Assembly (NCBI GenBank): GCA_017934425.1
Contig: JAGBJO010000011.1
Coordinates: 1 to 50,531, forward strand
Length of the DNA: 50,531 nt
Reading direction: 5' to 3'
Origin: Ruminococcus sp.
GTDB taxonomy: Bacteria > Bacillota > Clostridia > Oscillospirales > Ruminococcaceae
Every line of letters begins with the position of its first letter. The stretch's first letter is position 1. The translations under genes were made by a program, and so were the position numbers. Shown here in pieces: positions 41,788 to 50,347 of this stretch. The notes under the pieces were generated by a model that was not told the origin of the DNA, did not search any database, and worked only from the letters and a program-made list of their open reading frames with translations.

Positions 41788-44211
41788 ATGAAGTTTTATA
41801 TTGATCTGTCTAATCTTATGCTCGTTGACTTTTTAACGGGTATTCAGCGTGTTGTCCGTGAGGTAACTGTGAGATTGCTGGAAAATAAGGAGCATGAGTT
41901 CATACTCCTTAGCTATTCCCACAGAAAGAAAGCTTTCCAGCGCCTTAATAACGAGCGCTTCATCAGGTACTTCACTGAGGGCGATATAGAGCGCTATTCC
42001 ATCCTCACACCGCAGGTCATCGAGATAAGGGATATCCCTTCCGGCTCGGTGTTCTTCGACATTGACAGTGTGTGGAATTCACGCCTGAAAAGAAGCTGGC
42101 TGTTCCCTATCCTCAAGCAGAAAGGCGTTAAGATAGTAACTCAGCTTTACGACCTTATCCCCATTACTGATCCCCAGTTCTGCCACGATAATACTACTGC
42201 CAACTTTATGCTGTATGTAGGCGCTAATATAAAGTACGCAGACCTTATCATAACCAATGCCCAGACTACTGTCAAGGCACTTGATGACCTTGCAGATAAG
42301 CTGGGAGTTCCGCATAAACCGGCTATCGTCGTTCCACTCAGTGCTGATTTCACCAACAACGGCACTAAGGAGACCCGTGAGGAAGTTGATGAGCAGGTAA
42401 AGGATATCGCCGGAAAGGGCAAGTACCTGCTTATGATCGGTACTATCGAGCCACGAAAGAACCATGCTCTCGTTATCGACGCTCTGGAAAACGGTCTGGC
42501 AGCAGCCGGAATGAACGCAGTTTTCGCCGGACGTATCGGCTGGAACGTGGAGGAACTGGAACAGCGTATCAACGAGCATAAGCTTCTTGGCAAGAACCTT
42601 TTCTTCGTGGAAAAGCCCAACGATGCTACTGTTGACTACCTTTATAAAAATGCTTTTGCGGTTGCGTTCCCCACATTCAACGAGGGATTCGGTCTGCCCC
42701 TTATCGAGGCATTCATGAGAGGAACTCCCGTTGTTGCTTCGGATATCGGTGTACTTCACGAAGTTGCCGGCGATTATGCTGACTACTTCGATCCACATGA
42801 CAAGAATAGCCTTACTGAATGTGTCAAGTCGCTCATGAACGATGACGCAAAGTATCAGTCCCGCAAGGAGCGCCTGAAATCCTATGTTCCCTTTACCTGG
42901 GATCAGTCCGCTGAGGCTATGATGAAGGCTCTGGAAACTCTCGGCGAGAACCCGAAGAAAGTTCCGGAGGGTACTACTATCAAGCAGCTTGTATGTCTTA
43001 CTGCAAGAAATGACGATATACTGGCAACTCTCCCCTTTATTGAGGAGTTCATGCCGTTCATAACTGAAATGGTGCTTTGTACTCCCGACAAGAACGTTGA
43101 GGAGATCAAGGAGCGCTACAAGGGCAGACTTACCCTGAAATTCCTGACCGACAGCCAGATCCTCGCAGGCAGAGCCCTCCCGGAAGACCACGGTACACGT
43201 AATTTCTTCCTCCGTGCTCTTGCCCTGCGTAACCCTATATTCGACGACGTTTTCATCATGACTGATGATGACTACCGCCCTCTGCGTACCGTCACTATCG
43301 AGGACTTTATCAAGGACGGCGCTTACAACGCTTACTACTGCTACGACCTGAACGAGTGGGAGGGACGATACAACCGACCCACTTCCTTCGACCTCCAGCA
43401 GTTCCGCACAAAGAAGTTCCTGGAAGAAAACGGCTACCCCACTATGATGTACGCTTCCCACCAGATGCAGGTCATCGACAGACGCATCTACAACGAAATG
43501 ACTGAGAAGTACGACTACATCATCGACAAGGGCGTTTGTGAATGGGCGACCTACTTCAACTACGGTATGAAGACTTACCCGGATATGTTCAGGGCTGTAC
43601 CATATGTATCAATGTGCTGGCCCGGTACTAAGTCCGACTGGAACGTTTTCCTCCAGCCGAAGGAGTTCCTTTTCGAGAACCACTACAGTATCCTCTACAA
43701 GGACGGTCATGTGTTCGAGGGACTGCGTGAGGACTTCCACGAGAATGTCCGTGAGGAGAACCAGATAAAGATAATGCGCTTTGCAAGAGAACTTCAGCTT
43801 CAGCAGGAGGCTAAGGACGTATACAAGTCCTACTGCGATTCATACTTCCTGCTTTACCGTGAAAAGCCTTCATTCTGTGCAGTTGTCGGTGCTGAGGACA
43901 ATATCGCCGTCAGCGCACCTGCTTTCTTCATGGCTAAGGCAAAGAGCTGTACAAGAGTTCCGTTCACTATCGACAAGAATATCATTGAGCGCCTGGGTTC
44001 AAAGGATATCACCGTAAACTACTGGTTCGTTGATGAAGCAGTAGTACACCTTACTCCCGTAGGAAGACAGAGCATCGACCTGAATAATCTGTCGTTCCTT
44101 CTGCCGGTAGTCTGCCCGCAGGGTTCTGAGAGATGCGTCATGAACATCAGGGTTATTCTTGAGGACAAGGAAATTGCCGGTTCTGCCGCAATAAGAGCAG
44201 TCATAGTTTAA
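41788..44211 (+). CDS. Large two-enzyme glycosyltransferase (GT4 plus second transferase domain)
   Basis: An 807-residue protein with three parts. Residues 1 to about 385 are a GT-B GT4 enzyme with GTIEPRKNHALVIDAL and FNEGFGLPLIEAFMRGTPVVAS. Residues about 400-640 look like a GT-A-type transferase: VCLTARNDDILATLPFIEEFM at the start, a DDDYRP acid cluster suited to metal/nucleotide binding (about residue 492), and conserved aromatic segments (YNRPTSFDLQQF, YASHQMQVIDRR). Residues about 700-807 form a predicted beta-sandwich that may bind carbohydrate. It probably adds two different sugars or makes a repeat. The second domain is not one I can assign to a GT family. Confidence 0.7.
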   Translation: MKFYIDLSNLMLVDFLTGIQRVVREVTVRLLENKEHEFILLSYSHRKKAFQRLNNERFIRYFTEGDIERYSILTPQVIEIRDIPSGSVFFDIDSVWNSRLKRSWLFPILKQKGVKIVTQLYDLIPITDPQFCHDNTTANFMLYVGANIKYADLIITNAQTTVKALDDLADKLGVPHKPAIVVPLSADFTNNGTKETREEVDEQVKDIAGKGKYLLMIGTIEPRKNHALVIDALENGLAAAGMNAVFAGRIGWNVEELEQRINEHKLLGKNLFFVEKPNDATVDYLYKNAFAVAFPTFNEGFGLPLIEAFMRGTPVVASDIGVLHEVAGDYADYFDPHDKNSLTECVKSLMNDDAKYQSRKERLKSYVPFTWDQSAEAMMKALETLGENPKKVPEGTTIKQLVCLTARNDDILATLPFIEEFMPFITEMVLCTPDKNVEEIKERYKGRLTLKFLTDSQILAGRALPEDHGTRNFFLRALALRNPIFDDVFIMTDDDYRPLRTVTIEDFIKDGAYNAYYCYDLNEWEGRYNRPTSFDLQQFRTKKFLEENGYPTMMYASHQMQVIDRRIYNEMTEKYDYIIDKGVCEWATYFNYGMKTYPDMFRAVPYVSMCWPGTKSDWNVFLQPKEFLFENHYSILYKDGHVFEGLREDFHENVREENQIKIMRFARELQLQQEAKDVYKSYCDSYFLLYREKPSFCAVVGAEDNIAVSAPAFFMAKAKSCTRVPFTIDKNIIERLGSKDITVNYWFVDEAVVHLTPVGRQSIDLNNLSFLLPVVCPQGSERCVMNIRVILEDKEIAGSAAIRAVIV

Positions 44212-44241
44212 ATACTTTATCCGCAATGCAGGACACCTTTT

Positions 44242-44392
44242 TTAATGCGTAATGCGTAATTCGTAATGCGTAATTAAGGCAACGCAATGCGGCGATGGAT
44301 ATTAAAATAACAATTCGTAATTCATTTTCTGATTTGTGAGCGGAGCGAACTCTTTCATTACGCATTGATGTTTAAGGTGAATTACGCATTGA
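44242..44392. repeat. Dispersed repeat R3-related, copy 2
   Basis: Starts with repeated TAATGCGTAATTCG units (44242-44275) and ends with CATTACGCATTGATG and AATTACGCATTGA. The interior differs from the other copies and has no GTCCGG hairpin. It fills the gap between the glycosyltransferase and wzm genes and may be a degenerate MITE. The wzm ribosome site (GAAAGGACG) follows it. Confidence 0.65.
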
Positions 44393-44416
44393 CTCAAAGA
44401 TAGAAAGGACGCAACA

Positions 44417-45205
44417 ATGCTTGATGCTGTAAAAAATCAGATCACACAGCTTAAAAAGCACAAGTTCCTTTTCGAGGAGCTTGTTAAAAGAGATTTTAAA
44501 AAGAAGTACAAACGAACAGCCCTGGGTATGGTGTGGAGCCTTATCTCGCCTCTGATGCAGCTTCTCATCATGAGTATAGTATTTACCCACTTCTTCGGCA
44601 GAGACAAGCCTCACTACACCATATACCTTTTCGCCGGCAACCTGACTTACGCCTTCTTCAAGGACTCGACTTACGGCGGTATGAGCAGCCTTATGTCGAA
44701 TGCCGGTATCATCACCAAGATCAACCTGCCGAAGTATATGTTCCTATTGTCAAAAAATGTGGCATCTCTTATAAACTTCGGTCTGACGCTGATAATATTC
44801 TTTATATTCGCCGCTGTGGACGGCGTTGTGTTCCACTTCCGCTTCCTTATGCTGATATACCCAATAATCACCCTTATCGTGTTCAATATCGGCTGCGGAT
44901 TCATTCTCTCGGCGCTGTTCGTTATCTTCAAGGATATACAGTACCTCTACGACATCTTCACACTTATGCTCATGTACCTGTCGGCAATATTCTACTACAC
45001 CGACACCTACCCTGAGAACGTGCGTAAGCTGTTCTACCTTAATCCCCTGTACGTCTACATTACCTATATACGCCATATAGTCCTCGACGGCTATATCCCC
45101 GGCATCAAGACCCATGCACTGTGCCTTCTTTACGCTTTGCTGGCTGTTGGCGTGGGCGCTTGGATATATAAGAAGTACAACTACAAGTTCCTGTACTATA
45201 TGTAA
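44417..45205 (+). CDS. wzm: Polysaccharide ABC exporter, permease subunit
   Basis: A 262-residue ABC-2 membrane protein with six helices. The N-terminal cytosolic helix (FEELVKRDFKKKYKRTALGMVWSLISPL, about 18-45) is typical of Wzm/TagG-type exporters, and LNPLYVYITYIRHIVLDGYIP is the conserved late segment. With the ATPase in the next gene it would flip the undecaprenyl-linked glycan across the membrane. TagG of teichoic acid export is the closest alternative name; the rhamnose genes favour a Wzm role. ATG 44417. Confidence 0.88.
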   Translation: MLDAVKNQITQLKKHKFLFEELVKRDFKKKYKRTALGMVWSLISPLMQLLIMSIVFTHFFGRDKPHYTIYLFAGNLTYAFFKDSTYGGMSSLMSNAGIITKINLPKYMFLLSKNVASLINFGLTLIIFFIFAAVDGVVFHFRFLMLIYPIITLIVFNIGCGFILSALFVIFKDIQYLYDIFTLMLMYLSAIFYYTDTYPENVRKLFYLNPLYVYITYIRHIVLDGYIPGIKTHALCLLYALLAVGVGAWIYKKYNYKFLYYM

Positions 45206-45223
45206 TGATCGGGGGGCAGTATT

Positions 45224-45961
45224 TTGAAAAAGATCGAACTGAATGACGTTTCTGTTTCCTACATCGTGGGCGATTTCTCCACCGTGGGACTGAAAGACGT
45301 TATTATCCAGAAACTCAAAGGCACTTACACCGAAAAGGAATTCAAGGCAGTAAACCACGTCACTTTCTCTATCGACGAGGGCGAACTGCTGGGGATCATC
45401 GGCACTAACGGCGCTGGAAAATCAACACTCCTGAAAGTGATATCCGGTATCATGCGCCCTACTGAGGGTACTATGGCTGTAAGAGGTACTATCGCCTCTC
45501 TGCTGGAACTGGGTACTGGCTTCGACGGCGACCTTACCGTTAAGGAGAATACCTTCCTCCGTGGCGCTATGCTGGGTTATACCCGTGAATTCATGAACGA
45601 TACCTACGAGAGTATCATACAGTTCGCTGAACTGAAAGAATTCGAGGACAGGCGGTTCTCCCACCTTTCCTCTGGTATGAAATCAAGGCTTGCGTTCTCT
45701 ATCGCCTGCCTGGTAAAGCCGGAGATACTCATTCTCGACGAGGTGCTTTCCGTTGGCGACGGCGCTTTCAGGAAAAAGAGCGAGGACAAGATGCTGGAGA
45801 TCATCAAGGGCGGCGCTACCACTCTGCTGGTTTCCCACTCCCTCGACCAGATACGTCGTATGGCTACTAAAGTACTTTGGCTCGACAAGGGAAATCAGGT
45901 GGCTTTCGGTGAGACTAAAGAGATCTGCGATAAGTATGAGGAATTCCTCAAAAGGAGATAA
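45224..45961 (+). CDS. wzt: Polysaccharide ABC exporter, ATP-binding subunit
   Basis: A 245-residue ABC ATPase with Walker A GTNGAGKST (about 65-73), signature LSSGMKSRLAFS (about 145), Walker B ILILDEVLSVGDGAF and the H-loop in SHSLDQIRRM. This DEVLxVGD form is typical of Wzt/TagH. It lacks the C-terminal carbohydrate-binding domain that recognises the end of some O-antigens, so substrate recognition must differ; a beta-sandwich at the end of the large transferase might supply it. The start is TTG 45224 with GGGGGGCAG upstream, 18 bases after wzm. Confidence 0.88.
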   Translation: MKKIELNDVSVSYIVGDFSTVGLKDVIIQKLKGTYTEKEFKAVNHVTFSIDEGELLGIIGTNGAGKSTLLKVISGIMRPTEGTMAVRGTIASLLELGTGFDGDLTVKENTFLRGAMLGYTREFMNDTYESIIQFAELKEFEDRRFSHLSSGMKSRLAFSIACLVKPEILILDEVLSVGDGAFRKKSEDKMLEIIKGGATTLLVSHSLDQIRRMATKVLWLDKGNQVAFGETKEICDKYEEFLKRR

Positions 45962-45963
45962 TC

Positions 45964-46569
45964 ATGACAAGATATCAGCTTATTATGGCTATGTACAACA
46001 TTCTGGAGCAGAAACTCACTGAGGACAGCTCCGAGGAGTACTGCGATTTTGTCGCAGGACTTGACCCCTATCTCTGGACTGACGGCAAGACCGCTGACCC
46101 GGATATTTACGACGAATTCTCCGCACTGGCTGACGAAAAGGGTCTGCCGGAGGATATCGAACCCGGCAGCGGTATGGCGCTTATCCTGGAATTTATAAAA
46201 CTCCAGGACATCAGCGATATGACCTACGCTTTCGAGAATATCTACATCAAGGAGTGGAACAAGGTCATCGAGGATATGACCCAAAACACTACTGCTAAGA
46301 AGGCTTGCGACTGCTGCGGATACTTCACACTGGAAGCCAAAGACCAGTCTGTCGTTTGCCCGGTGTGCTACTGGGAGGACGACAAGGCACAGCGCCTTGA
46401 CCCAACTCTTGCAGGCGGCGCTAATAAGCCCAGCCTTGAGCAGGCAAAGGAGAATTTCGCTGTATGGGGCGCTTGCGATGAAAAGGTGATCCCCTTTACC
46501 CGTATGCCTACCGCCGAGGAAGTCAGCGGACTCACTGCTTCGCTTTCTGACGATTCAGAAGAACTCTGA
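45964..46569 (+). CDS. CPCC-type cysteine-rich protein
   Basis: A 201-residue soluble protein two bases after the wzt stop, with AAAAGGAGATAATC before ATG. The second half has CDCCGYFTLE (about 115-124) and CPVCYWEDD (about 136-144), a zinc-ribbon-like pattern of the CPCC domain family, followed by LAGGANKPSLEQAKENF. The first half is acidic and helical, with no match that I know. CPCC proteins are often stand-alone and of unknown role. The operon position does not prove a role in glycan export. The gene ends in repeat R3. Confidence 0.65.
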   Translation: MTRYQLIMAMYNILEQKLTEDSSEEYCDFVAGLDPYLWTDGKTADPDIYDEFSALADEKGLPEDIEPGSGMALILEFIKLQDISDMTYAFENIYIKEWNKVIEDMTQNTTAKKACDCCGYFTLEAKDQSVVCPVCYWEDDKAQRLDPTLAGGANKPSLEQAKENFAVWGACDEKVIPFTRMPTAEEVSGLTASLSDDSEEL

Positions 46570-46570
46570 A

Positions 46571-46766
46571 ATTAATGCGTAATTCGTAATTCGTAATGCG
46601 TAATTGCGCTGCACTATTTCTGTAGCGGAAGTTTAACGCCGCAAGCCATACCAAAAAGCAAACCGTCCGGCACAGTACACAATGTACTGTAGCCGGACGG
46701 TTTTAAATTCATCGCCGCAAGGCGATACCATTAATTACGCATTACGCATTACGAATTACGAATTAT
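46571..46766. repeat. Dispersed repeat R3, copy 3, MITE-like with terminal inverted repeats
   Basis: Ends of about 33 bases made of TAATGCGTAATTCG-type units at 46573-46605 are inverted relative to 46732-46765. Between them lie a GCGGAAG...CGCCGC part, a long hairpin (AACCGTCCGGC 46661-46671 with GCCGGACGGTT 46692-46702, inner ACAGTACA/TGTACTGT) that acts as a terminator, and TCGCCGCAAGGCGA. The order of parts matches the copy at 6368-6507. Confidence 0.75.
46661..46704 (+). terminator. Terminator hairpin inside R3 after the glycan operon
   Basis: Nineteen pairs with one bulged A, loop CAA, then TTTT. Strong stem; the same AACCGTCCGG/CCGGACGGTT outer part is used at 6422-6452. Confidence 0.7.
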
Positions 46767-46776
46767 GATGTGGGTC

Positions 46777-46805
46777 TTGCTATTTGACGGATTTTGTGGT
46801 ATAAT
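46777..46805 (+). promoter_or_regulatory. Sigma-A promoter of the nadB operon
   Basis: TTGCTA (46777-46782), 17 bases, TATAAT (46800-46805). Confidence 0.65.
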
Positions 46806-46812
46806 GTTTGTA

Positions 46813-46830
46813 TGCTACTCCATTGAGTAG
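46813..46830 (+). promoter_or_regulatory. Palindrome at the nadB transcription start
   Basis: GCTACTC-CATT-GAGTAGC, seven perfect pairs, begins at about +1 of the nadB promoter. It could be an operator for an NAD-responsive repressor or a 5' mRNA hairpin. It does not match an operator I can name. Confidence 0.5.
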
Positions 46831-46866
46831 CCGGATTGATAAATTCTATAAAGGACGTGTTTTGTT

Positions 46867-48324
46867 ATGTCTGTAAATTATGACGTTATCATCGTGGGCT
46901 GCGGTGCGGCTGGTCTTTACGCCGCTATCAACCTCCCCTCCGAACTGAATATACTCCTCCTGTGCAAGAGAGAACTGCCCCTGTGTAACTCCTCACTGGC
47001 TCAGGGCGGTATCGCCGGTGTTTACAACTCTCCCACCGACAATATCCAGTACCACCAGAACGATACCCTCATCGCCGGCAGCTTCAAGAACAACGTTGAC
47101 GCTGTTCATACCTTAGTAAGCGAAGCCGCTCAGGATCTGGAGCGTATCATCGAACTGGGCGTTGAATTTGACAAAAACCCCGACGGTACTTACCACCGTA
47201 CCCTCGAAGGCGGTCACTCCCACCACCGTATCTTCCACCACGCTGACGCTACCGGTAAGGAGATAACCTCCACCCTCCTGGAAAATGTCCAGAAGCTTCC
47301 CAATGTCACTATAATGGAAAATACTATCGTATGCGCCACTAAACAGACTTCTACCGGCTACTCCGCTTTCCTGAAAACTACCGATGATGAGTATATCACC
47401 GCTAACTGCCACTTCCTTATCTTCGCTACCGGCGGTATCGGCAGAGTTTATAAATTCACCACAAACTCAGCTATCGCTACCGGTGACGGCATCACTTTCG
47501 CCTACGAAATGGGCGCTAAGATCAAGAACCTGAGCTACGTTCAGTTCCACCCCACTGCTTTCAATAACAGAGCTACCCGTGAGTGCTTCCTTATTTCCGA
47601 GGCTGTCCGTGGCGAGGGCGCTTACCTGCTCAACTGCCACAAGGAGCGCTTCATGCACAACTACGACGAGCGCCTGGAACTCGCTCCCCGTGATGTAGTT
47701 TCCCACGCTATAATCCTCGAATCCCGCAAGCAGGGTTCTGATGACTTCTACCTTGATATAAGCTACAAGGACAGCGAGTTCCTCAAAAAACGCTTCCCTA
47801 TGATCTACAAGAACCTGCTCGAACAGGGCTATGACCTGACCAAAGAGCCTGTGCCGATATTCCCATGCCAGCACTACCTCATGGGCGGTATCGACGTTGA
47901 CAAGAACTCCGAGACTACTCTGCCCAACCTCTTTGCCTGCGGCGAGTGTTCACATACCGGCGTTCACGGAAGCAACCGCCTCGCCAGCAATTCACTCCTT
48001 GAGGCACTGGTATTCTCCCGTCACGCTGCCGGCTGCATCGCAAGCCGTATGAACGACGTTCCTGCTGACTTTGAGGAGGCACAGTTCGATGCTCACATCG
48101 GCGCTGAACGTATCCCCAAGGGTGTCCGCACTGAGACAAGAAGCATACTCCAGAACTCCTACTTCGTTATCCCCGACAAAAAGGCTGCTGCTGAGGGATT
48201 CAAGCGCATAACCGAGATAAGAGAGCAGCTTCTCAGCGGCGGTTATCTTGTGGACGCTGACTTCGTGCTGGCTAAGTCCATTGTTACCGTGGCTTACATC
48301 ATTCTCAGCGAAGTTATGCAGTAA
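46867..48324 (+). CDS. nadB: L-aspartate oxidase
   Basis: A 485-residue FAD enzyme that oxidises aspartate to iminoaspartate in de novo NAD synthesis. The FAD loop GCGAAGLYAAINLP is at about 11-24, then SSLAQGGIAG, the active-site region HHRIFHHADATGKEI, FHPTAF, the RGEGAYLLN loop and GECSHTGVHGSNRLASNSLLEALVF. It is somewhat shorter at the C-terminus than the usual 530 residues. nadA is not upstream, because the promoter and R3 lie directly before nadB, so NadA must be encoded elsewhere. A dockerin protein gene follows after 20 bases. Confidence 0.93.
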   Translation: MSVNYDVIIVGCGAAGLYAAINLPSELNILLLCKRELPLCNSSLAQGGIAGVYNSPTDNIQYHQNDTLIAGSFKNNVDAVHTLVSEAAQDLERIIELGVEFDKNPDGTYHRTLEGGHSHHRIFHHADATGKEITSTLLENVQKLPNVTIMENTIVCATKQTSTGYSAFLKTTDDEYITANCHFLIFATGGIGRVYKFTTNSAIATGDGITFAYEMGAKIKNLSYVQFHPTAFNNRATRECFLISEAVRGEGAYLLNCHKERFMHNYDERLELAPRDVVSHAIILESRKQGSDDFYLDISYKDSEFLKKRFPMIYKNLLEQGYDLTKEPVPIFPCQHYLMGGIDVDKNSETTLPNLFACGECSHTGVHGSNRLASNSLLEALVFSRHAAGCIASRMNDVPADFEEAQFDAHIGAERIPKGVRTETRSILQNSYFVIPDKKAAAEGFKRITEIREQLLSGGYLVDADFVLAKSIVTVAYIILSEVMQ

Positions 48325-48344
48325 TACAGGAGGCTTTATAGTAT

Positions 48345-49385
48345 ATGAGAATCAGATTCATTGCCGCTTCACTGGCTGCTGCGCTGTGTACAGTCCCTTT
48401 CACTGGGATTTCCGTCGCAAAGGCTGAAAATACCTGCACAACAGGCGACCTGAACGGCAATGGTACACTTGACTGCCCGGATATACTCATTCTTCAGAAG
48501 TATATCCTGGGCGCTGAAAAACTCACCCTGGAAAGCGCTGTGTCTGCGGACATAAACGGCGACGGCAAAGTTAACGTATTTGACATGATAGACTGGCGTG
48601 AACAGTACTCCGAAACTGCCGTGAAGCTCGACCTTTCCGGCACTTTCGTTACAGATTCCGGCGCAGTCGTCCGCATTGCAGGCGACTGCGGAAACGACGG
48701 CGTTTCACAGTTTTCCGTAAGCTGCAAGGGCGAGGACGTTTCCTTCTCCTATCCGGACGGCGTGAAGAAGTCCGGCACTGTCTCATTCTCCGACAAGAAC
48801 CACTTCTCCGTGAAATGGTCTGACGGCAGTACCGAGAACTTCACAAGGCGTGAGATAAAGATAATCCAGGGCATTACCTACGTTAACGATATACTTATCG
48901 CCAATAAGTCCTACTCCCTGCCGGAAACCTACAATCCCGGCGCTCTTACCGCTGATACTCAGGCTGCCTTTGAAAAGATGCAGGCGGCTGCCGCCAAGGA
49001 CGGCATAAAACTCTGGGTATGCTCCGGTTTCCGAAGCTACAGCTACCAGGCGCAGCTTTATAACGGCTACGCTTCCCGTGACGGCTACACAAAGGCTGAT
49101 ACCTACTCCGCCCGTCCCGGTCATTCCGAGCATCAGACCGGTATGGCTATGGATATTTGCTATGCCGCAAGCTGGTTCGACAATACACCGGAAACTATCT
49201 GGCTGGCGAAGAACTGCTACGACTACGGCTTCATTCTCCGCTACCCCAAGGGCAAGGAGAATATCACCGGATATATGTACGAGCCCTGGCATATCCGCTA
49301 TGTAGGGCTTGAAAATGCACAGCTTATCCATGATTCCGGACTTACTCTTGAAGAATACCTGGGCATTGATTCCTATTACCATTAA
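48345..49385 (+). CDS. Secreted D,D-carboxypeptidase (VanY/M15B) with N-terminal dockerin
   Basis: A 346-residue protein. Signal peptide (1-27); type I dockerin at about 34-88 with DLNGNGTLDCPD and DINGDGKVNVFD calcium loops; a small beta domain (about 95-170); and an M15B peptidase domain (about 195-335) with the zinc motif GHSEHQTGMAMD (His near 260, Asp near 268) and EPWHIRYVG (Glu and His near 313-316). It should trim the terminal D-Ala of peptidoglycan peptides. N-terminal dockerins are less usual than C-terminal ones. It lies between nadB and nadC (20 and 14 bases), an odd place for a wall enzyme. Confidence 0.85.
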   Translation: MRIRFIAASLAAALCTVPFTGISVAKAENTCTTGDLNGNGTLDCPDILILQKYILGAEKLTLESAVSADINGDGKVNVFDMIDWREQYSETAVKLDLSGTFVTDSGAVVRIAGDCGNDGVSQFSVSCKGEDVSFSYPDGVKKSGTVSFSDKNHFSVKWSDGSTENFTRREIKIIQGITYVNDILIANKSYSLPETYNPGALTADTQAAFEKMQAAAAKDGIKLWVCSGFRSYSYQAQLYNGYASRDGYTKADTYSARPGHSEHQTGMAMDICYAASWFDNTPETIWLAKNCYDYGFILRYPKGKENITGYMYEPWHIRYVGLENAQLIHDSGLTLEEYLGIDSYYH

Positions 49386-49399
49386 AAGAGGTGCTTGAT

Positions 49400-50239
49400 A
49401 TGAAACTTTTACAGTGCTACATTGATAATATTATTACCACCGCACTCATGGAGGATATTAACTACATCGACGCTGCGGCTGATAACCTTATCCCTGCTGA
49501 CCACAAAAGTCAGGCTTACTACGTTGCAAAGGACACAGGCGTTGTCTGCGGTATCGAGATAGCTAAGAGAGTTTTCGACTTAGCCGGCGGAAACGTTGAC
49601 TTCCGCATACTCCTGAATGACGGCACTAAGGTGAAAAAAGGCGATATCATCGCTGAAATGGAGGGAAGCACTCTTACTCTCCTGAAAGGCGAGAGAACTG
49701 CCCTGAATATACTCCAGCATATGTCCGGCATCGCTACCGCTACTAATAAGTGCGTGGAACTGGTTGCCGGTACTAACGCTTCTGTTACTGATACCCGCAA
49801 GACCCTCCCCGGACTGCGTGCGCTCCAGAAGTACGCTGTTACCGTTGGCGGCGGAAAGAACCACCGCTTCAACCTCTCCGACGCTGCTATGCTCAAGGAT
49901 AACCACATCGACGCTTACGGCGGTATCACCGCTGCTGTTGCGGCTCTCCGTGAGAAGATAGGTCACACCGTAAAGATCGAGGTAGAGGTGCGTACTCTTG
50001 ACGAACTCCGTGAGGCGCTGGAGAATAAGGTGGAGATAATCATGCTGGATAATATGTCCTGCGAGGAAATGGCTGAGGCTGTACGTATCACCGACGGCAA
50101 GGCACTTCTGGAAGCTTCCGGAAACGTTACCGCAGAGAATATCCGCAGCGTTGCTGAAACCGGCGTTGACATCATCTCTTTGGGCGCTCTTACTCACTCA
50201 GTAAAATGCTTTGACATTTCCATGAAAATAAAAAAATGA
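49400..50239 (+). CDS. nadC: Quinolinate phosphoribosyltransferase
   Basis: A 279-residue enzyme that converts quinolinate and PRPP to nicotinate mononucleotide. Conserved segments are ERTALNILQHMSGIAT (about 94-109), DTRKTLPGLRALQKYAVTVGGGKNHRFNLSDAAMLKDNHI (landmarks about 132-171, the PRPP and quinolinate pocket), KIEVEVRTLDE and IISLGALTHSVK near the end. ATG 49400 is used, with AAAGAGGTG before it; the same frame extends to GTG 49391. With nadB it forms an NAD operon. A weak terminator stem follows at 50248-50280. Confidence 0.93.
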   Translation: MKLLQCYIDNIITTALMEDINYIDAAADNLIPADHKSQAYYVAKDTGVVCGIEIAKRVFDLAGGNVDFRILLNDGTKVKKGDIIAEMEGSTLTLLKGERTALNILQHMSGIATATNKCVELVAGTNASVTDTRKTLPGLRALQKYAVTVGGGKNHRFNLSDAAMLKDNHIDAYGGITAAVAALREKIGHTVKIEVEVRTLDELREALENKVEIIMLDNMSCEEMAEAVRITDGKALLEASGNVTAENIRSVAETGVDIISLGALTHSVKCFDISMKIKK

Positions 50240-50247
50240 TATTGTAG

Positions 50248-50280
50248 ATGCGCATGATATCAACCGATTTTCATGCGCAT
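50248..50280 (+). terminator. Possible terminator after nadC
   Basis: ATGCGCATGA (50248-50257) pairs exactly with TCATGCGCAT (50271-50280). The following TATCCTTGTT is only a weak T-run. Confidence 0.5.
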
Positions 50281-50318
50281 TATCCTTGTTAATATTGACT
50301 TCTTTTCTCGATTGCTTA

Positions 50319-50347
50319 TTGACATTTTTAGCAAAACAAGTTATAAT
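50319..50347 (+). promoter_or_regulatory. Consensus sigma-A promoter at the right edge
   Basis: TTGACA (50319-50324), 17 bases, TATAAT (50342-50347). No gene begins before the window ends at 50531; the transcript has GGCAACACCGCAC and a CATAC/GTATG hairpin near 50467-50480. It may lead into a gene with a long leader, an untranslated RNA or the end of an insertion element. Confidence 0.65.

Noticed and set aside
42079-43461. 460-residue minus-strand frame opposite the large glycosyltransferase
   Set aside because: It is a shadow of a clearly conserved glycosyltransferase frame; it has no ribosome site and low-complexity composition.
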